Assembly (NCBI RefSeq): GCF_001544495.1
Contig: NZ_FCNZ02000008.1
Span: 186,001 to 250,000, forward strand
Source: Caballeronia telluris
GTDB taxonomy: Bacteria > Pseudomonadota > Gammaproteobacteria > Burkholderiales > Burkholderiaceae
Direction: 5' to 3'
DNA length: 64,000 bases
Shown: positions 43,573 through 53,844 of the stretch, piece by piece
How the letters are laid out: the number at the start of each line of letters is the position of its first letter
Numbering within the stretch: position 1 is the first letter of the stretch
Made by a program: the position numbers and the translations under genes
Notes under the pieces: generated by a model
Databases searched by the model: none
What the model saw: the letters and a program-made list of their open reading frames with translations, nothing else
What the model was told of the DNA's origin: nothing

Positions 43573-45741
43573 CTACTCCCACATCCCCTTCAGCCGCGCC
43601 GCGATATCGATTTTCGCCTTCGCGGCGGCGGCAAGCCCGGCCGCCGTCGGCGGCGCCGCGACCGGCACGGGCGGCCACGCCGCCGCTTCGAACCGGTCCA
43701 TCAGTTGCGCGGGAATGAAGCGCGTTCTCGACGCCCACACGTGCCGGTCGCCCATGTGCGTCTGGTTGTGCACGTAGAACCGCTGCGGCGTGACGATGTG
43801 CAAATCCTCCTTCGCCCGCGTCATCGCGACGTAGAGCAGCCGCCGCTCTTCGTCGATTTCCTCGTCGCTGCCGGTGCCGAGATCCGACGGAATGCAGCCG
43901 TCCACGCCATTGAGCACGAACACGTTGCGCCACTCCTGCCCTTTCGCCGAGTGGATGGTCGAGAGGATCAGATAGTCCTCGTCGAGCATCGGCACGCCGG
44001 ATTCGTCGCTCGTCGCGTCGGGCGGATCGAGCGTCAGTTCGGTGAGAAAGCGCTCGCGCGTCGGATAAGTCGACGCGATGCTCTCCATTTGCAGCACGTC
44101 GCCGTGACGGATCGCGGCGTCCTCGTGATTGCGCTCCAGATGCGGCTCGTACCAGCGGCGGATCATCTCGAATTCGGCCGGCCAGCCGGTTTCGCGCCCG
44201 CAGACTTTCGCCATCAGCGCGACGAATTGCGGCCAGTCTTCGCTCGCCCGAGCCGGCGCCGCGAACGACGCCAGCGCGTTCGCCGTCGCGCCGCCCGACA
44301 CCTGATCGAGCACGCGTCCAGCGATCGCCGGCCCGATGCCCGGCAGCAGTTGCACGACCCGAAACCCCGCGACGCGATCGCGCGGATTCTCGGCCCAGCG
44401 CAGCACCGCGAGCACGTCCTTGACGTGGACGGAGTCGAGAAACTTCAGCCCGCCGAATTTCACGAACGGAATGTTGCGCCGCGTCAGTTCGATCTCCAGC
44501 GCCGCGCTGTGATGCGCCGCGCGAAACAGCACGGCCTGCGATTTCAGCGTCATGCCGCCCTCGTGCGCCTCCAGCACCTTCTCGACGACATAGCGCGCCT
44601 GATCGGCCTCGTCCGCCACCGACACGACGCGCGGCTTCTGCGCACACGCCTTGTCGGTCCAGAGGTTCTTCGTGTAGCGCTCGGACGCGAGCCCGATCAC
44701 CGCATTCGACGCTTCGAGAATCGGCTGCGTCGAGCGGTAGTTGCGCTCGAGCGTCACAGCGCGCGCGGGTGGATCGAAGTGATTCGGGAAGTCGAGAATG
44801 TTGCGCACGGTCGCGCCGCGAAACGAATAGATCGACTGCGCATCGTCGCCGACGACGGTCAGGCCGCGCCCGTCCGGTTTCATCGAAAGGAGGATGGACG
44901 CCTGCAGCTTGTTCGTGTCCTGGTACTCATCGACGAGGACGTGATCGAAGCGGCTCGACAGATCGGCGGCGATGGAAGGCTCGGCGGCGAGATGCGACCA
45001 GTAGAGCAGGAGGTCGTCGTAATCGAGCACGCTTTGCGACTGCTTGGCGTTCACGTAGGCGGCGAAAAGCCGGCGCAGGTCCGGCTCCCACTCGCGGCAC
45101 CACGGGAACGCCTGATCGAGCACGGTCGCGAGCGGCGCGCCTGTGTTCACGACGCGCGAGTAAATGGCGAAACACGTCGATTTCGCGGGAAAGCGCTTTT
45201 CCTTCGACGACAGACCGAGTTCATGCCTCACGAGGTTCATGAGATCGGCGGAATCTTCGCGGTCGTTGATGGTAAACGACGGCGACAGGCCGACGAGATC
45301 CGCGTAATCGCGCAGGAGCCGCGCGCCGACGCCGTGAAACGTGCCCGACCAGGTGAGACCCTGCGCGATCGCGCTTTTCGCGCCCAGCGCGCCGATCGCG
45401 ATGCGCGTCACGCGGCGCGTCATTTCGAGCGCGGCGCGGCGCGAAAACGTCAGGAGCAGGATGCGATGTGGATCGGCGCCCTTGACGAGCAGATGCGCGA
45501 CGCGATGCGCGAGCGTATTGGTCTTGCCCGAACCCGCGCCCGCGATCACGAGCAGCGGGCCGCCCGGCGAGCCGGACGCATCGGTGCCGAATTCGACGGC
45601 CTCGCGCTGCGCCTCGTTGAGCTTCGCGAGGTAGGTGGCGACCTGACTGGCGACGTCGGTATCGGAAGCGGCGGGAATCTCGTCGGTTATCAGCACGGGC
45701 GATGGTTTGAGCGGGCAAAGTGACGCACACTGTATATCCAT
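43573..45741 (-). CDS. UvrD/Rep-type ATP-dependent DNA helicase
   Basis: A 722-aa superfamily 1A 3'-5' helicase. Walker A is AGAGSGKT (about 67-74); other motifs seen are LTFSRRAALEMTRR (Ia), LVDEYQDTN (II), VGDDAQSIYSFRGA (III), LERNYRST (IV), STIHSAKGQEW (V) and VAMTRAKEDLHI (VI). It belongs to the UvrD/Rep/PcrA group; it lacks the AddA/RecB nuclease. The start MDIQCASLC at 45741 was chosen by family length; the ribosome site is weak. No neighbour points to a specific repair role. Confidence 0.92.
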   Translation of the reverse strand: MDIQCASLCPLKPSPVLITDEIPAASDTDVASQVATYLAKLNEAQREAVEFGTDASGSPGGPLLVIAGAGSGKTNTLAHRVAHLLVKGADPHRILLLTFSRRAALEMTRRVTRIAIGALGAKSAIAQGLTWSGTFHGVGARLLRDYADLVGLSPSFTINDREDSADLMNLVRHELGLSSKEKRFPAKSTCFAIYSRVVNTGAPLATVLDQAFPWCREWEPDLRRLFAAYVNAKQSQSVLDYDDLLLYWSHLAAEPSIAADLSSRFDHVLVDEYQDTNKLQASILLSMKPDGRGLTVVGDDAQSIYSFRGATVRNILDFPNHFDPPARAVTLERNYRSTQPILEASNAVIGLASERYTKNLWTDKACAQKPRVVSVADEADQARYVVEKVLEAHEGGMTLKSQAVLFRAAHHSAALEIELTRRNIPFVKFGGLKFLDSVHVKDVLAVLRWAENPRDRVAGFRVVQLLPGIGPAIAGRVLDQVSGGATANALASFAAPARASEDWPQFVALMAKVCGRETGWPAEFEMIRRWYEPHLERNHEDAAIRHGDVLQMESIASTYPTRERFLTELTLDPPDATSDESGVPMLDEDYLILSTIHSAKGQEWRNVFVLNGVDGCIPSDLGTGSDEEIDEERRLLYVAMTRAKEDLHIVTPQRFYVHNQTHMGDRHVWASRTRFIPAQLMDRFEAAAWPPVPVAAPPTAAGLAAAAKAKIDIAARLKGMWE

Positions 45742-45786
45742 ACAACCCGCGCGCGCAAGTGCCTGTCGCGCCGCGCTTTTGGCCCC

Positions 45787-45820
45787 AAAAAAGAAGAAGC
45801 CCCGCATGCGGGGCTTCTTC
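45787..45820 (-). terminator. Terminator of the first Lys/Ala-rich gene
   Basis: A perfect 28-bp palindrome (45793-45820) folds into a GAAGAAGCCCCGC stem and is followed on the minus strand by TTTTTT (45792-45787). It lies 23 nt after the stop of the small exported protein gene and 46 nt upstream of the helicase start. Confidence 0.9.
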
Positions 45821-45843
45821 GCTACGATCTTAAAAAACGACGG

Positions 45844-46098
45844 CTATTGCGCCTTCTTCGCGTTCTTCAGGTTCGCATCGGCGGCGGCTTCGTGCGCCTC
45901 CGACTGGGATTCGGTCTTCTTCTTGTCGGCCTTCGCCTGCGCGACGGCGGCATCCTTGTCGGCTTCGGCCTGCTTTTTGGCGGCCTTCTTGTCGGCGTGG
46001 GTCGCCGGGGCGTCGGGGGTCGTCTGCGCGAACGAGGCCGCGGCCGTCGTCGCCAGGACGCCCGCGATAAGCGCTGCTGCGAGTTTGTGCGTGGTCAT
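45844..46098 (-). CDS. Small exported Lys/Ala-rich protein
   Basis: An 84-aa protein. A signal peptide ends near SFA24-Q, and the mature part is almost entirely Ala, Lys, Asp, Glu and Gln (ADKKAAKKQAEADKDAAVAQ) with heptad-like spacing, so a helix or coiled coil is expected. AGGAG lies 7 nt before the ATG. It has a perfect terminator. The next gene upstream (46178-46585) has the same composition, which suggests a related pair; the function is unknown. Confidence 0.8.
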   Translation of the reverse strand: MTTHKLAAALIAGVLATTAAASFAQTTPDAPATHADKKAAKKQAEADKDAAVAQAKADKKKTESQSEAHEAAADANLKNAKKAQ

Positions 46099-46177
46099 GA
46101 GGTGCTCCTGGTGTTGTTATCGATGCGGCCGCCCGCGCTCTCGGCGCGCGGCGGCCTGTCCTGCCTGGCCGTCCGGC

Positions 46178-46585
46178 TTAGTGCTGGAGGCCGCTGTCCT
46201 TCGGCGTCGACGGTTCGGCCGCGTTCAGTTCATCCTTCGCGGTTTGCTTGTCGGCCTTCTGGTTGATCTTGGCGTTGCGCACTTCTTCCTTGTATTGCGC
46301 CTTCGCTTCCTTGTTCGTCGCCTTCAGTTCTGCCTTGGAGGCCTTCTTCGACGCGCGATATTCCGCGTTCGCCTTGGCAGTGGCATCGCGCTTCTGGACG
46401 AGCGGGTCGGTCGACGCCGGGGCGACCACGTTCTGCGGCGGCGGCGTCACGCCGGGCGCGCCCTGCATTTGCGCGGACATCTGGGAACCGTTCGCCGGCG
46501 CGGGTTGCGCGGTCTGCGCGAACGCAGAAGTCGAAGCGATTGCAGCGAGAGCCGAGCCGATCAGCAACGTTTGAATCTTATTCAT
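46178..46585 (-). CDS. Exported Lys/Ala-rich protein, larger partner
   Basis: A 135-aa protein. A signal peptide ends at about SAFA24, then a Pro/Gln-rich linker (AQPAPANGSQMSAQM) and a Lys/Ala/Glu-rich helical segment (about 65-120, KASKAELKATNKEAKAQYKEE). AGAGAGGAAAG precedes the ATG. It lies 79 nt upstream of the smaller protein gene; a GC-rich hairpin (46127-46156) separates them. I know no function for it. Confidence 0.8.
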   Translation of the reverse strand: MNKIQTLLIGSALAAIASTSAFAQTAQPAPANGSQMSAQMQGAPGVTPPPQNVVAPASTDPLVQKRDATAKANAEYRASKKASKAELKATNKEAKAQYKEEVRNAKINQKADKQTAKDELNAAEPSTPKDSGLQH

Positions 46586-46892
46586 GAGTCTTTCCTCTCT
46601 TGTTGGTGTCCCGGACGAAGCGATGAAACCCAGTGAAGCGCCGCCTGCCCGAATTCTTCGATTGATGAACAGCGACCGAAAACGCATCGATCACACGGTC
46701 AGACCCCGGGTCCGTTCAGCGAGTTCGCGCAAATCAGTCATTGTTACCGACCGTTTCACTTGGCTACATTTGCACACTTACCCGATAACGACCGTTTTCC
46801 GCCCGCGCTGTCGAAACAGCACGGGCTGTGCCTGCGTGGTTTATCATGGGCGCCCTTCCCACATTCCAGAGCGCACGCCGCGCGCCGTCACC
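46586..46892. other. Intergenic region between the Lys/Ala-rich gene and the S4-domain gene
   Basis: A 307-bp divergent region with no gene I can support. Its base composition is somewhat lower in GC than the flanks, as expected for promoters. I see no convincing minus-35/minus-10 pair. Confidence 0.4.
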
Positions 46893-47114
46893 ATGCCGCC
46901 ACTCGAATTCACACTGACGGGCGAGTTCATCGAACTGCACAATTTGCTCAAGCTGATGGGACTCGCGGACAGCGGCGGCTCGGCGAAGGCGCGCGTCGCG
47001 ATGGGCGACGTGAAGGTCGATGGCAAGGTCGAGTTGCGCAAGACGGCGAAGATCCGCGCGGGACAAAAAGTGTCGCTCGACGGATCGACGATCAAGGTGC
47101 TCAAGGCCGTCTGA
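46893..47114 (+). CDS. ybcJ: S4-domain RNA-binding protein (YbcJ family)
   Basis: A 73-aa protein consisting of one S4-type RNA-binding domain: FIELHNLLKLMGLADSGGSAK, then DVKVDGKVELRKTAKIRAGQKV. This is the YbcJ family, small RNA-binding proteins of unclear role. The ATG at 46893 was chosen because family proteins begin just here; the longer open frame upstream is not conserved in composition. Confidence 0.85.
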   Translation: MPPLEFTLTGEFIELHNLLKLMGLADSGGSAKARVAMGDVKVDGKVELRKTAKIRAGQKVSLDGSTIKVLKAV

Positions 47115-47211
47115 CGCTCAGGCGCGTATCCGGGCGCCGCGTCGTCATCGACATGCCACAGGTCAGGCAATAAGCTAGGCGTCTTTCGTCCAGATTTCGA
47201 ATGCACGGACG

Positions 47212-47260
47212 AGCGGGCGGTCAGCGGCTCCGGTCAGGAACCGCCGACCGCCCGCTGGCG
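47212..47260 (+). terminator. Long GC-rich hairpin downstream of the S4-domain gene
   Basis: Arms AGCGGGCGGTC (47212-47222) and GACCGCCCGCT (47246-47256) pair perfectly, with extra GCGG/CCGC inside. The T-run after it is short (TTTT after GGCG), so it is a possible terminator between the S4 gene and the MATE gene. Confidence 0.45.
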
Positions 47261-47336
47261 TTTTCCGTCCAGTTTCCGTTTTCGTTTCCGGCCGCGTCGG
47301 CACCCGAGCGCGGCGGTCTCTTCTCACCGATCCGAC

Positions 47337-48767
47337 ATGCAACCCGGCTTCACACGCGCGGCGAGCCCGCCGCCCAGCTTTTCCCGTCACGCCGTCGATA
47401 CCGCGCGGCTTGCCGCGCCGCTCGCGATCGCGCAGCTTTCGCAGATGGCGATGGGCGTCACCGACACGATCCTGCTCGGCTCGCTCGGCCCCGACGCGCT
47501 CGCGGCCGGCGGCCTCGGCGCCAATCTCTTCTTCGTCGTGGTCACGCTGCTGCAGGGCGTGCTGACGTCGGTGAGCGTCTCGGTGGCGCACGCGCGCGGC
47601 GCGAATGCCGACGACCGCGTGCCGCACATCTACTGGACGGGCTTCGTGCTGTCGCTGCTGCTCGCGATTCCCGCGTTCGTGCTCTTGAGCTACGCCGAGC
47701 CGCTGCTGCTCGCGTTCAACGAGCCCGCGACGCTCGCGAGGAACGTCGGCGAATACTGCGCGGTGCTGCGCTGGGGCACGCCCGGCAGCCTGATCGGCGT
47801 CGGCATGATGCGCGCGTTCCTGCCGGCGATCGGCGCGGCGCGGCGGCTCTTGTGGGTGTCGATCGGCGGCATTTTCGTCAACGGTTTTCTCAACTACGGG
47901 CTGATCCACGGTGCCTACGGCCTGCCGAAATACGGGTTCCTCGGCTCGGCGGCGGCGACCTCGATCACCGTCTGGGCGATCGCGTTCGCGCTCGTCGCTT
48001 TCTTGCACCTGCGCCCGCGCTACCGGCACTTCGTCGCCCGCGCGCGCGTGCGCCTGCCGCTGATGGGCGAACTGTTCGGCATCGGCTGGCCGGTCGCGAT
48101 CACCTACGGCGTCGAATCGACGCTCTTTCTCGCCACCGGCATGATGGTGGGCCTGCTCGGCGAAGCGCCGCTCGCCGCGCACCAGATCGCGCTGAACGTG
48201 GCGTCGGTGGCGTTCATGGTGCCGCTCGCGATCGGCCAGGCGGCCAACGTGCGCGTCGGCTACTGGATCGGCGCGGGCGTGCCGGTGGCGGCGCGCCACG
48301 CGGGCTTCGTCGCGATCGCACTGGGCGTCGGCTTCATGATGCTGTCGGGGATCGTGCTGATCGTGGCGCCGCATGCGATCGTCGGCCTTTACCTGAATCT
48401 CGACGATCCCGCCAACGCGCACACTGTCGCGCTCGCGACGTCGCTGCTCGGCGTCGCGGCCGTGTTCCAGATCGTCGACGGCATGCAGACGGTCGGCTCG
48501 GGCTGCCTGCGTGGCCTGAAGGACACGCGCGTGCCGATGCTCGCCGCCGCGTTCGGCTACTGGGGCATCGGCTTTCCGACCGGTTACGTGCTCGCGTTCC
48601 ACTTCGGGGCGGGCACCAAGGGACTCTGGTGGGGTCTCGCCGCCGGTCTCGCGAGCGTCGCCGCGCTGATGACGCTGCGTTTTCACCGGATGAGCCGGCG
48701 CATCGTCGAACGCGGGGTCGTGGAAAGCGCCGCGCGCGAGACGGCGAGCGCGCGCCGCAACGCATGA
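47337..48767 (+). CDS. MATE-family multidrug exporter (NorM-like)
   Basis: A 476-aa cation-coupled efflux protein with about 12 hydrophobic segments. The N-terminal LSQMAMGVTDTILLGSLGPDALAAGG and the later IGWPVAITYGVESTLFLATGMMVG and GLYLNLDDPANA segments are typical of NorM. Substrates cannot be told. It stands alone in the plus strand; a possible small RNA follows 77 nt downstream. Confidence 0.93.
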   Translation: MQPGFTRAASPPPSFSRHAVDTARLAAPLAIAQLSQMAMGVTDTILLGSLGPDALAAGGLGANLFFVVVTLLQGVLTSVSVSVAHARGANADDRVPHIYWTGFVLSLLLAIPAFVLLSYAEPLLLAFNEPATLARNVGEYCAVLRWGTPGSLIGVGMMRAFLPAIGAARRLLWVSIGGIFVNGFLNYGLIHGAYGLPKYGFLGSAAATSITVWAIAFALVAFLHLRPRYRHFVARARVRLPLMGELFGIGWPVAITYGVESTLFLATGMMVGLLGEAPLAAHQIALNVASVAFMVPLAIGQAANVRVGYWIGAGVPVAARHAGFVAIALGVGFMMLSGIVLIVAPHAIVGLYLNLDDPANAHTVALATSLLGVAAVFQIVDGMQTVGSGCLRGLKDTRVPMLAAAFGYWGIGFPTGYVLAFHFGAGTKGLWWGLAAGLASVAALMTLRFHRMSRRIVERGVVESAARETASARRNA

Positions 48768-48809
48768 GCATCGAACGCCAAGCGCCATAAGCAAAGCACG
48801 CATCGTTGG

Positions 48810-48838
48810 TTGGAGCGGCCGGGACCGGCGGTTAGGAT
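48810..48838 (+). promoter_or_regulatory. Sigma-70 promoter of the candidate small RNA
   Basis: TTGGAG (48810-48815), a 17-bp spacer and TAGGAT (48833-48838). It points at the unit 48845-48908, which ends in a strong terminator, and not at an open frame. The boxes deviate at 2 and 2 positions from consensus. Confidence 0.45.
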
Positions 48839-48844
48839 GAAATC

Positions 48845-48908
48845 GTCTCCTCCTTGAGGGACTCCAGTGACAGGGGTATTGAGCCCGCCGCGACGGCGGG
48901 CTTTTTTT
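48845..48908 (+). ncRNA. Candidate small RNA, anti-Shine-Dalgarno type
   Basis: About 64 nt between a possible promoter and a strong terminator, in the MATE-ClsC interval. It begins GTCTCCTCCTTGAGGG, so the CTCCTCCTT stretch is complementary to Shine-Dalgarno sequences; CCTC/GAGG could form a 5' hairpin, followed by the single-stranded GACTCCAGTGACAGGGG. No open frame covers it. The rest of the 348-bp gap (48768-49115) is otherwise without a supported gene. Confidence 0.4.
48882..48908 (+). terminator. Intrinsic terminator in the MATE-ClsC interval
   Basis: Perfect 9-bp stem AGCCCGCCG / CGGCGGGCT, loop CGA, followed by a run of seven T. It is 114 nt after the MATE stop codon, so it may end the MATE mRNA, the candidate small RNA, or both. 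Confidence 0.9.
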
Positions 48909-49115
48909 CGTCTGTGCTGTGGCGCGCACGCCGCCGGTCAAGCGCATCGGCAACTCCCCGCATCAGCAACTCCCCTATTGCTTGCCCGCGTTCCATTTCC
49001 CCTAGAATGTTTCAGAGATGGCGTCCCGCGCGCACGTTCCTTGCTAACCTCGCGAAGACAACGCGCCGCGCATCGTCGCCATGCTGTGCCGCAGACCAAA
49101 AAAAGAGGAAAGCAC

Positions 49116-50810
49116 GTGTCGGAATGCAGGGGAACGTCAGTCGCAGCACCCGTCATACACGCGGCATCGCGTGACATCCAGGAAAGAGCCAACAGGCGCC
49201 GAAGCCGGTCGCGAAGAATCGCCTCGGCCGCCGTGGCCGCGCTCATGCTCGCGGGCTGCGCCGCGCGTCCGCCCGCCACCGCGTTCGACCGCTACGTCAC
49301 CCGCGCGCTCTCCCCGACCATCCCGACGCCGCTCCAGACCGCGCTCGCGCCGCTCGAAGCGGCGCATCCGGATCAGTCGGCGGTGCGCCTTTTGCCGAGC
49401 GGCACCGACGCGCTGCAAGCGCGCATCGCACTCGCGCGCGCGGCGACGAAGACGCTCGACATGCAGTACTACATCGCCAACGAGGATGAAACCGGCAAGC
49501 TGCTGCTCGGGGCGGCGCTCTATGCGGCGGATCGCGGCGTGCGGGTGCGGATGCTGGTCGACGACCTGAACTTCAAGGACATCGACCAGATCATGGCGGC
49601 GCTCAATTCGCACGAGAACATCGAGATCCGCGTGTTCAACCCGTTCGGCAGCGCGCAGCAGAGCTTCGCCGAGCGCACGCAGAACCTCTTGACGCAGATC
49701 GGCCATTTCACGCGCCGGATGCACAACAAGTCGATGATCGCGGACAACCAGATCGCGATCGTCGGCGGCCGCAATCTCGGCGACGAATACTTCAGCGCGA
49801 GCCCGACGCTGCAATTTCGCGATCTCGACGTGTTCACGGCAGGCCCGGTCGCGCACAAGATTTCATCGAGCTTCGACGACTACTGGAACAGTTCGCTCGC
49901 CTATCCGCTGCGCGTGCTGAACAAGCAGAAGTTCGATCCCGCCGATCTCGACAAGACCCGCGACGACCTGCGCCACCACTGGCGCACGAACGCCGAGCCG
50001 CTCAACGCGAAGCCGCTGAACGCGACGCCGCTAGCCCAGCAGATCGCGCGCGGCGAAATGGGCCTCGTCTGGGCGCCGACCGAATTCGAGGCCGATTCGC
50101 CGTCGAAGATCGAACATCCGAGCGACGACTACAAAAGCCCGCCGATGGAGCGTCTCGCCGAGCTCGTCAAGCAGGCGCAGCGCGAATTTTTGATCCTGTC
50201 GCCGTATTTCGTGCCGCACGAAGTCGGCGTGAAGGCGCTCTCGGCGCTCACGCAGCGCGGCGTGCGCGTCGCGGTGCTGACCAATTCGCTCGCCGCTACC
50301 GACGCCGTCGCGGTGCAGGCGGGCTACGCGCCGTACCGCGTGCCGCTCCTGAAAAACGGCGTCGATCTGTACGAATTCAAGCCGATGCAGGCCGAAGGAG
50401 AAGACCGTCCGAACGCGAGTCTGTTCGGTTCTCAATCGCGCGCGAGCCTGCATGCGAAGGCGTATGTCATCGATCGGAGTATTCTCGTGATCGGCTCGAT
50501 GAATCTCGATCCGCGCTCGGCGCTGCTGAACACCGAACTCGCACTCGTGATCCACAGCCAGCCGGTCGCCGACGAAGCCGCGCAGTTGTTCCAGCGCAGC
50601 ATCCGGCCGGAGTCGAGCTATCGTGTCGAACTGGCGTCGCCGGACACGCTTGCGCGGCTCGCTTCGACCGGCTCGCCGCTTTCGCCGCTCGTCTGGACGA
50701 CCGTCGAGCGCGAGGGCGCCGTGACCTACAACTTCGATCCGCAAGCGGGCTTCTACCGTAACGCGATGACGGGTCTTTTCACGTTGCTGCCCGTCGACGG
50801 GCAGCTTTGA
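49116..50810 (+). CDS. clsC: Phospholipase D-superfamily lipoprotein (ClsC-like cardiolipin synthase)
   Basis: A 564-aa protein with two HKD motifs: HNKSMIADNQIAIVGGRN (His203) and HAKAYVIDRSILVIGSMN (His446), as in cardiolipin synthases. E. coli ClsC uses phosphatidylethanolamine as phosphatidyl donor. It starts with GTG preceded by AGAGGAAAG. A lipobox LAGC (Cys48) follows a Lys-free, Arg-rich 47-residue n-region, longer than usual, so the start could be shorter or the signal unusual. It is followed after 15 nt by fumC. Confidence 0.88.
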   Translation: MSECRGTSVAAPVIHAASRDIQERANRRRSRSRRIASAAVAALMLAGCAARPPATAFDRYVTRALSPTIPTPLQTALAPLEAAHPDQSAVRLLPSGTDALQARIALARAATKTLDMQYYIANEDETGKLLLGAALYAADRGVRVRMLVDDLNFKDIDQIMAALNSHENIEIRVFNPFGSAQQSFAERTQNLLTQIGHFTRRMHNKSMIADNQIAIVGGRNLGDEYFSASPTLQFRDLDVFTAGPVAHKISSSFDDYWNSSLAYPLRVLNKQKFDPADLDKTRDDLRHHWRTNAEPLNAKPLNATPLAQQIARGEMGLVWAPTEFEADSPSKIEHPSDDYKSPPMERLAELVKQAQREFLILSPYFVPHEVGVKALSALTQRGVRVAVLTNSLAATDAVAVQAGYAPYRVPLLKNGVDLYEFKPMQAEGEDRPNASLFGSQSRASLHAKAYVIDRSILVIGSMNLDPRSALLNTELALVIHSQPVADEAAQLFQRSIRPESSYRVELASPDTLARLASTGSPLSPLVWTTVEREGAVTYNFDPQAGFYRNAMTGLFTLLPVDGQL

Positions 50811-50825
50811 AGGAGCTTTCAAGCC

Positions 50826-52232
<1,407 letters not shown>

Positions 52233-52249
52233 CCAGACGTTGAAACAAA

Positions 52250-52273
52250 CGCGGCGGCTAGAAAGCCGCCGCG
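52250..52273. terminator. Hairpin between convergent fumC and methyltransferase genes
   Basis: CGCGGCGGCT-agaa-AGCCGCCGCG is a perfect 10-bp stem 17 nt after the fumC stop. The T-run is weak (CTTTG on the plus strand, GTTTG on the minus). Confidence 0.6.
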
Positions 52274-52296
52274 CTTTGCGGTGTTACTGCGTTCGA

Positions 52297-53844
52297 TCAG
52301 GCGTCGCTGGCGGGCCAGAGATCGTTTTGATCGCACAGGGCGACGAGTGCCGGACCGGACGTGTTGAAAATGTTGCGGATCGCGGCCGGCATTTCTTCAC
52401 GCGTGGTCGCGCGCGAGCCGACGTTCAGGTGCAGGCCGCTATTGGTGAGCGAGCGCTCGGCGCGTGCGACGAGTTCGTCGATATCGCTCGTGAGCGCCGC
52501 TTTCGGATCGCGTTTCATGCGCAACGGCGCGATCAGCAACTGGTCGAGCAAGCCGACCGGCACGCCGCCCGCGAATTTCGGCGACGCAAGCGCATCCCAC
52601 TTTTCGCCGCGTTCCGCGCGATCCAGCAGCACGGTGTTCAGGCGATCGGCGGCGGCGCGCGGTGCGACGTCGCCATAACGGATCGACGTCTCCCCCGCCG
52701 CGAGCGAAAAGCGCACGAGCTGCATGATCGAGTCGATGCCGAATCCGGCGAGTCCGGGCGCGTCGAAGAGTTCGTCGAGCGTCGTTTCGGGCTTGCTGCG
52801 CAGCAGGTCGAAGAGCGGCCGGTGAGCATCCTCGCTGCGATTGACGCTCGCGTGCTCGAGCGTCACCGCCGGCTGGTATTCCGCCTTCGGATTCGCCCAC
52901 AGATGCACGCGCTTCGCGTGCTCGCGCAGACGCACGTCGTTGAGCGGCGCACGGCCGCGCACGAAGACGTCGGAACGGAACGACCGGTTGCAGAAATAAT
53001 CGCGGACTTCTTCCGCGAACATCGGGTCCTTGATCGAATTGATCACGTCCGACTGTTCGTTCGTGAGCCACGACACCGGCGACATCTGCACGTAACGCGC
53101 GCTGCCTGCGTACACGAGCTTGGCGTTGGCGAGTTCGTTCGCCATGTCGGTGAAGTGAAACGGCGTCCATTGTTCGTGCATGTACTCGTGCACGAGATAG
53201 CGCTGGTCGGCGGCATCGAACGACTTCACGCGTGCGGCCGCGTCGGGATTGCGCTGGAAGTGGAGCGCGTTCGTGTCGAGCAGTTGCCGTGCGAATGCCG
53301 CCGCGCCCGCGAAGTGTTCGCCCCGGTTGCCGGCATGCAGCGTCAGCAGGCGTTGCAGCGGCTGGACCTGCGCGCACGCGGCCATCGCGTTGTAGCTGAT
53401 CTGCACGACGCCGCCCGGCTTCAGATAGCGCGCGAGAAAGCGCACGATCTGCGCGCGCGTTTCGTTCGACACCCACGAAACGATGCCGTGCAGCGTCACG
53501 AAATCGAACATCGGCAGGTCGACCTGGCCGTCGGCCAGTTCGCCGAAGCTGTTTTCGAGCAGCGTGAGATTGGGCAACTGCGCGTCGTCGCGAATGGACG
53601 ATGCCGCGATCACGTGCAGCGGGTTGAAGTCGCACGCGTAGAAGTCGCCTTGCGGATGCGTCGCCGCCAGGATCAGCGACGTCAGGCCCTGTCCGAAGCC
53701 GAGTTCGCAGTAGGTGAACTTGCCCTCGGCGGGCGGGGCGACGCGCTGCATCACGAGCGCGGCCTTGAGCCACGTCGGGCTCTGTTCCTGGTAGTAGCCG
53801 GTCGTGTATTCGACCGAATTGTTGTAACCCGCAGCCCAGCTCAT
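52297..53844 (-). CDS. SAM-dependent methyltransferase with regulatory domain
   Basis: A 515-aa protein: an N-terminal class I methyltransferase domain (about 1-200, with SAM motif CELGFGQGLTSLILA and DFVTLHGIVSW) followed by a region like the methyltransferase regulatory domain (YFCNRSFRSDVFVRGR around 295-310) and a helical C-terminus. Its substrate is unknown to me. A first ATG at 53859 lacks a ribosome site; I chose the ATG at 53844, preceded by GGGAG. It is transcribed alone toward fumC. Confidence 0.82.
   Translation of the reverse strand: MSWAAGYNNSVEYTTGYYQEQSPTWLKAALVMQRVAPPAEGKFTYCELGFGQGLTSLILAATHPQGDFYACDFNPLHVIAASSIRDDAQLPNLTLLENSFGELADGQVDLPMFDFVTLHGIVSWVSNETRAQIVRFLARYLKPGGVVQISYNAMAACAQVQPLQRLLTLHAGNRGEHFAGAAAFARQLLDTNALHFQRNPDAAARVKSFDAADQRYLVHEYMHEQWTPFHFTDMANELANAKLVYAGSARYVQMSPVSWLTNEQSDVINSIKDPMFAEEVRDYFCNRSFRSDVFVRGRAPLNDVRLREHAKRVHLWANPKAEYQPAVTLEHASVNRSEDAHRPLFDLLRSKPETTLDELFDAPGLAGFGIDSIMQLVRFSLAAGETSIRYGDVAPRAAADRLNTVLLDRAERGEKWDALASPKFAGGVPVGLLDQLLIAPLRMKRDPKAALTSDIDELVARAERSLTNSGLHLNVGSRATTREEMPAAIRNIFNTSGPALVALCDQNDLWPASDA

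Noticed and set aside
48830..48908. Possible riboswitch (fluoride, Mn or guanidine class)
   Set aside because: I could not match any conserved core of these classes, and the unit ends before a terminator with no gene closely downstream.
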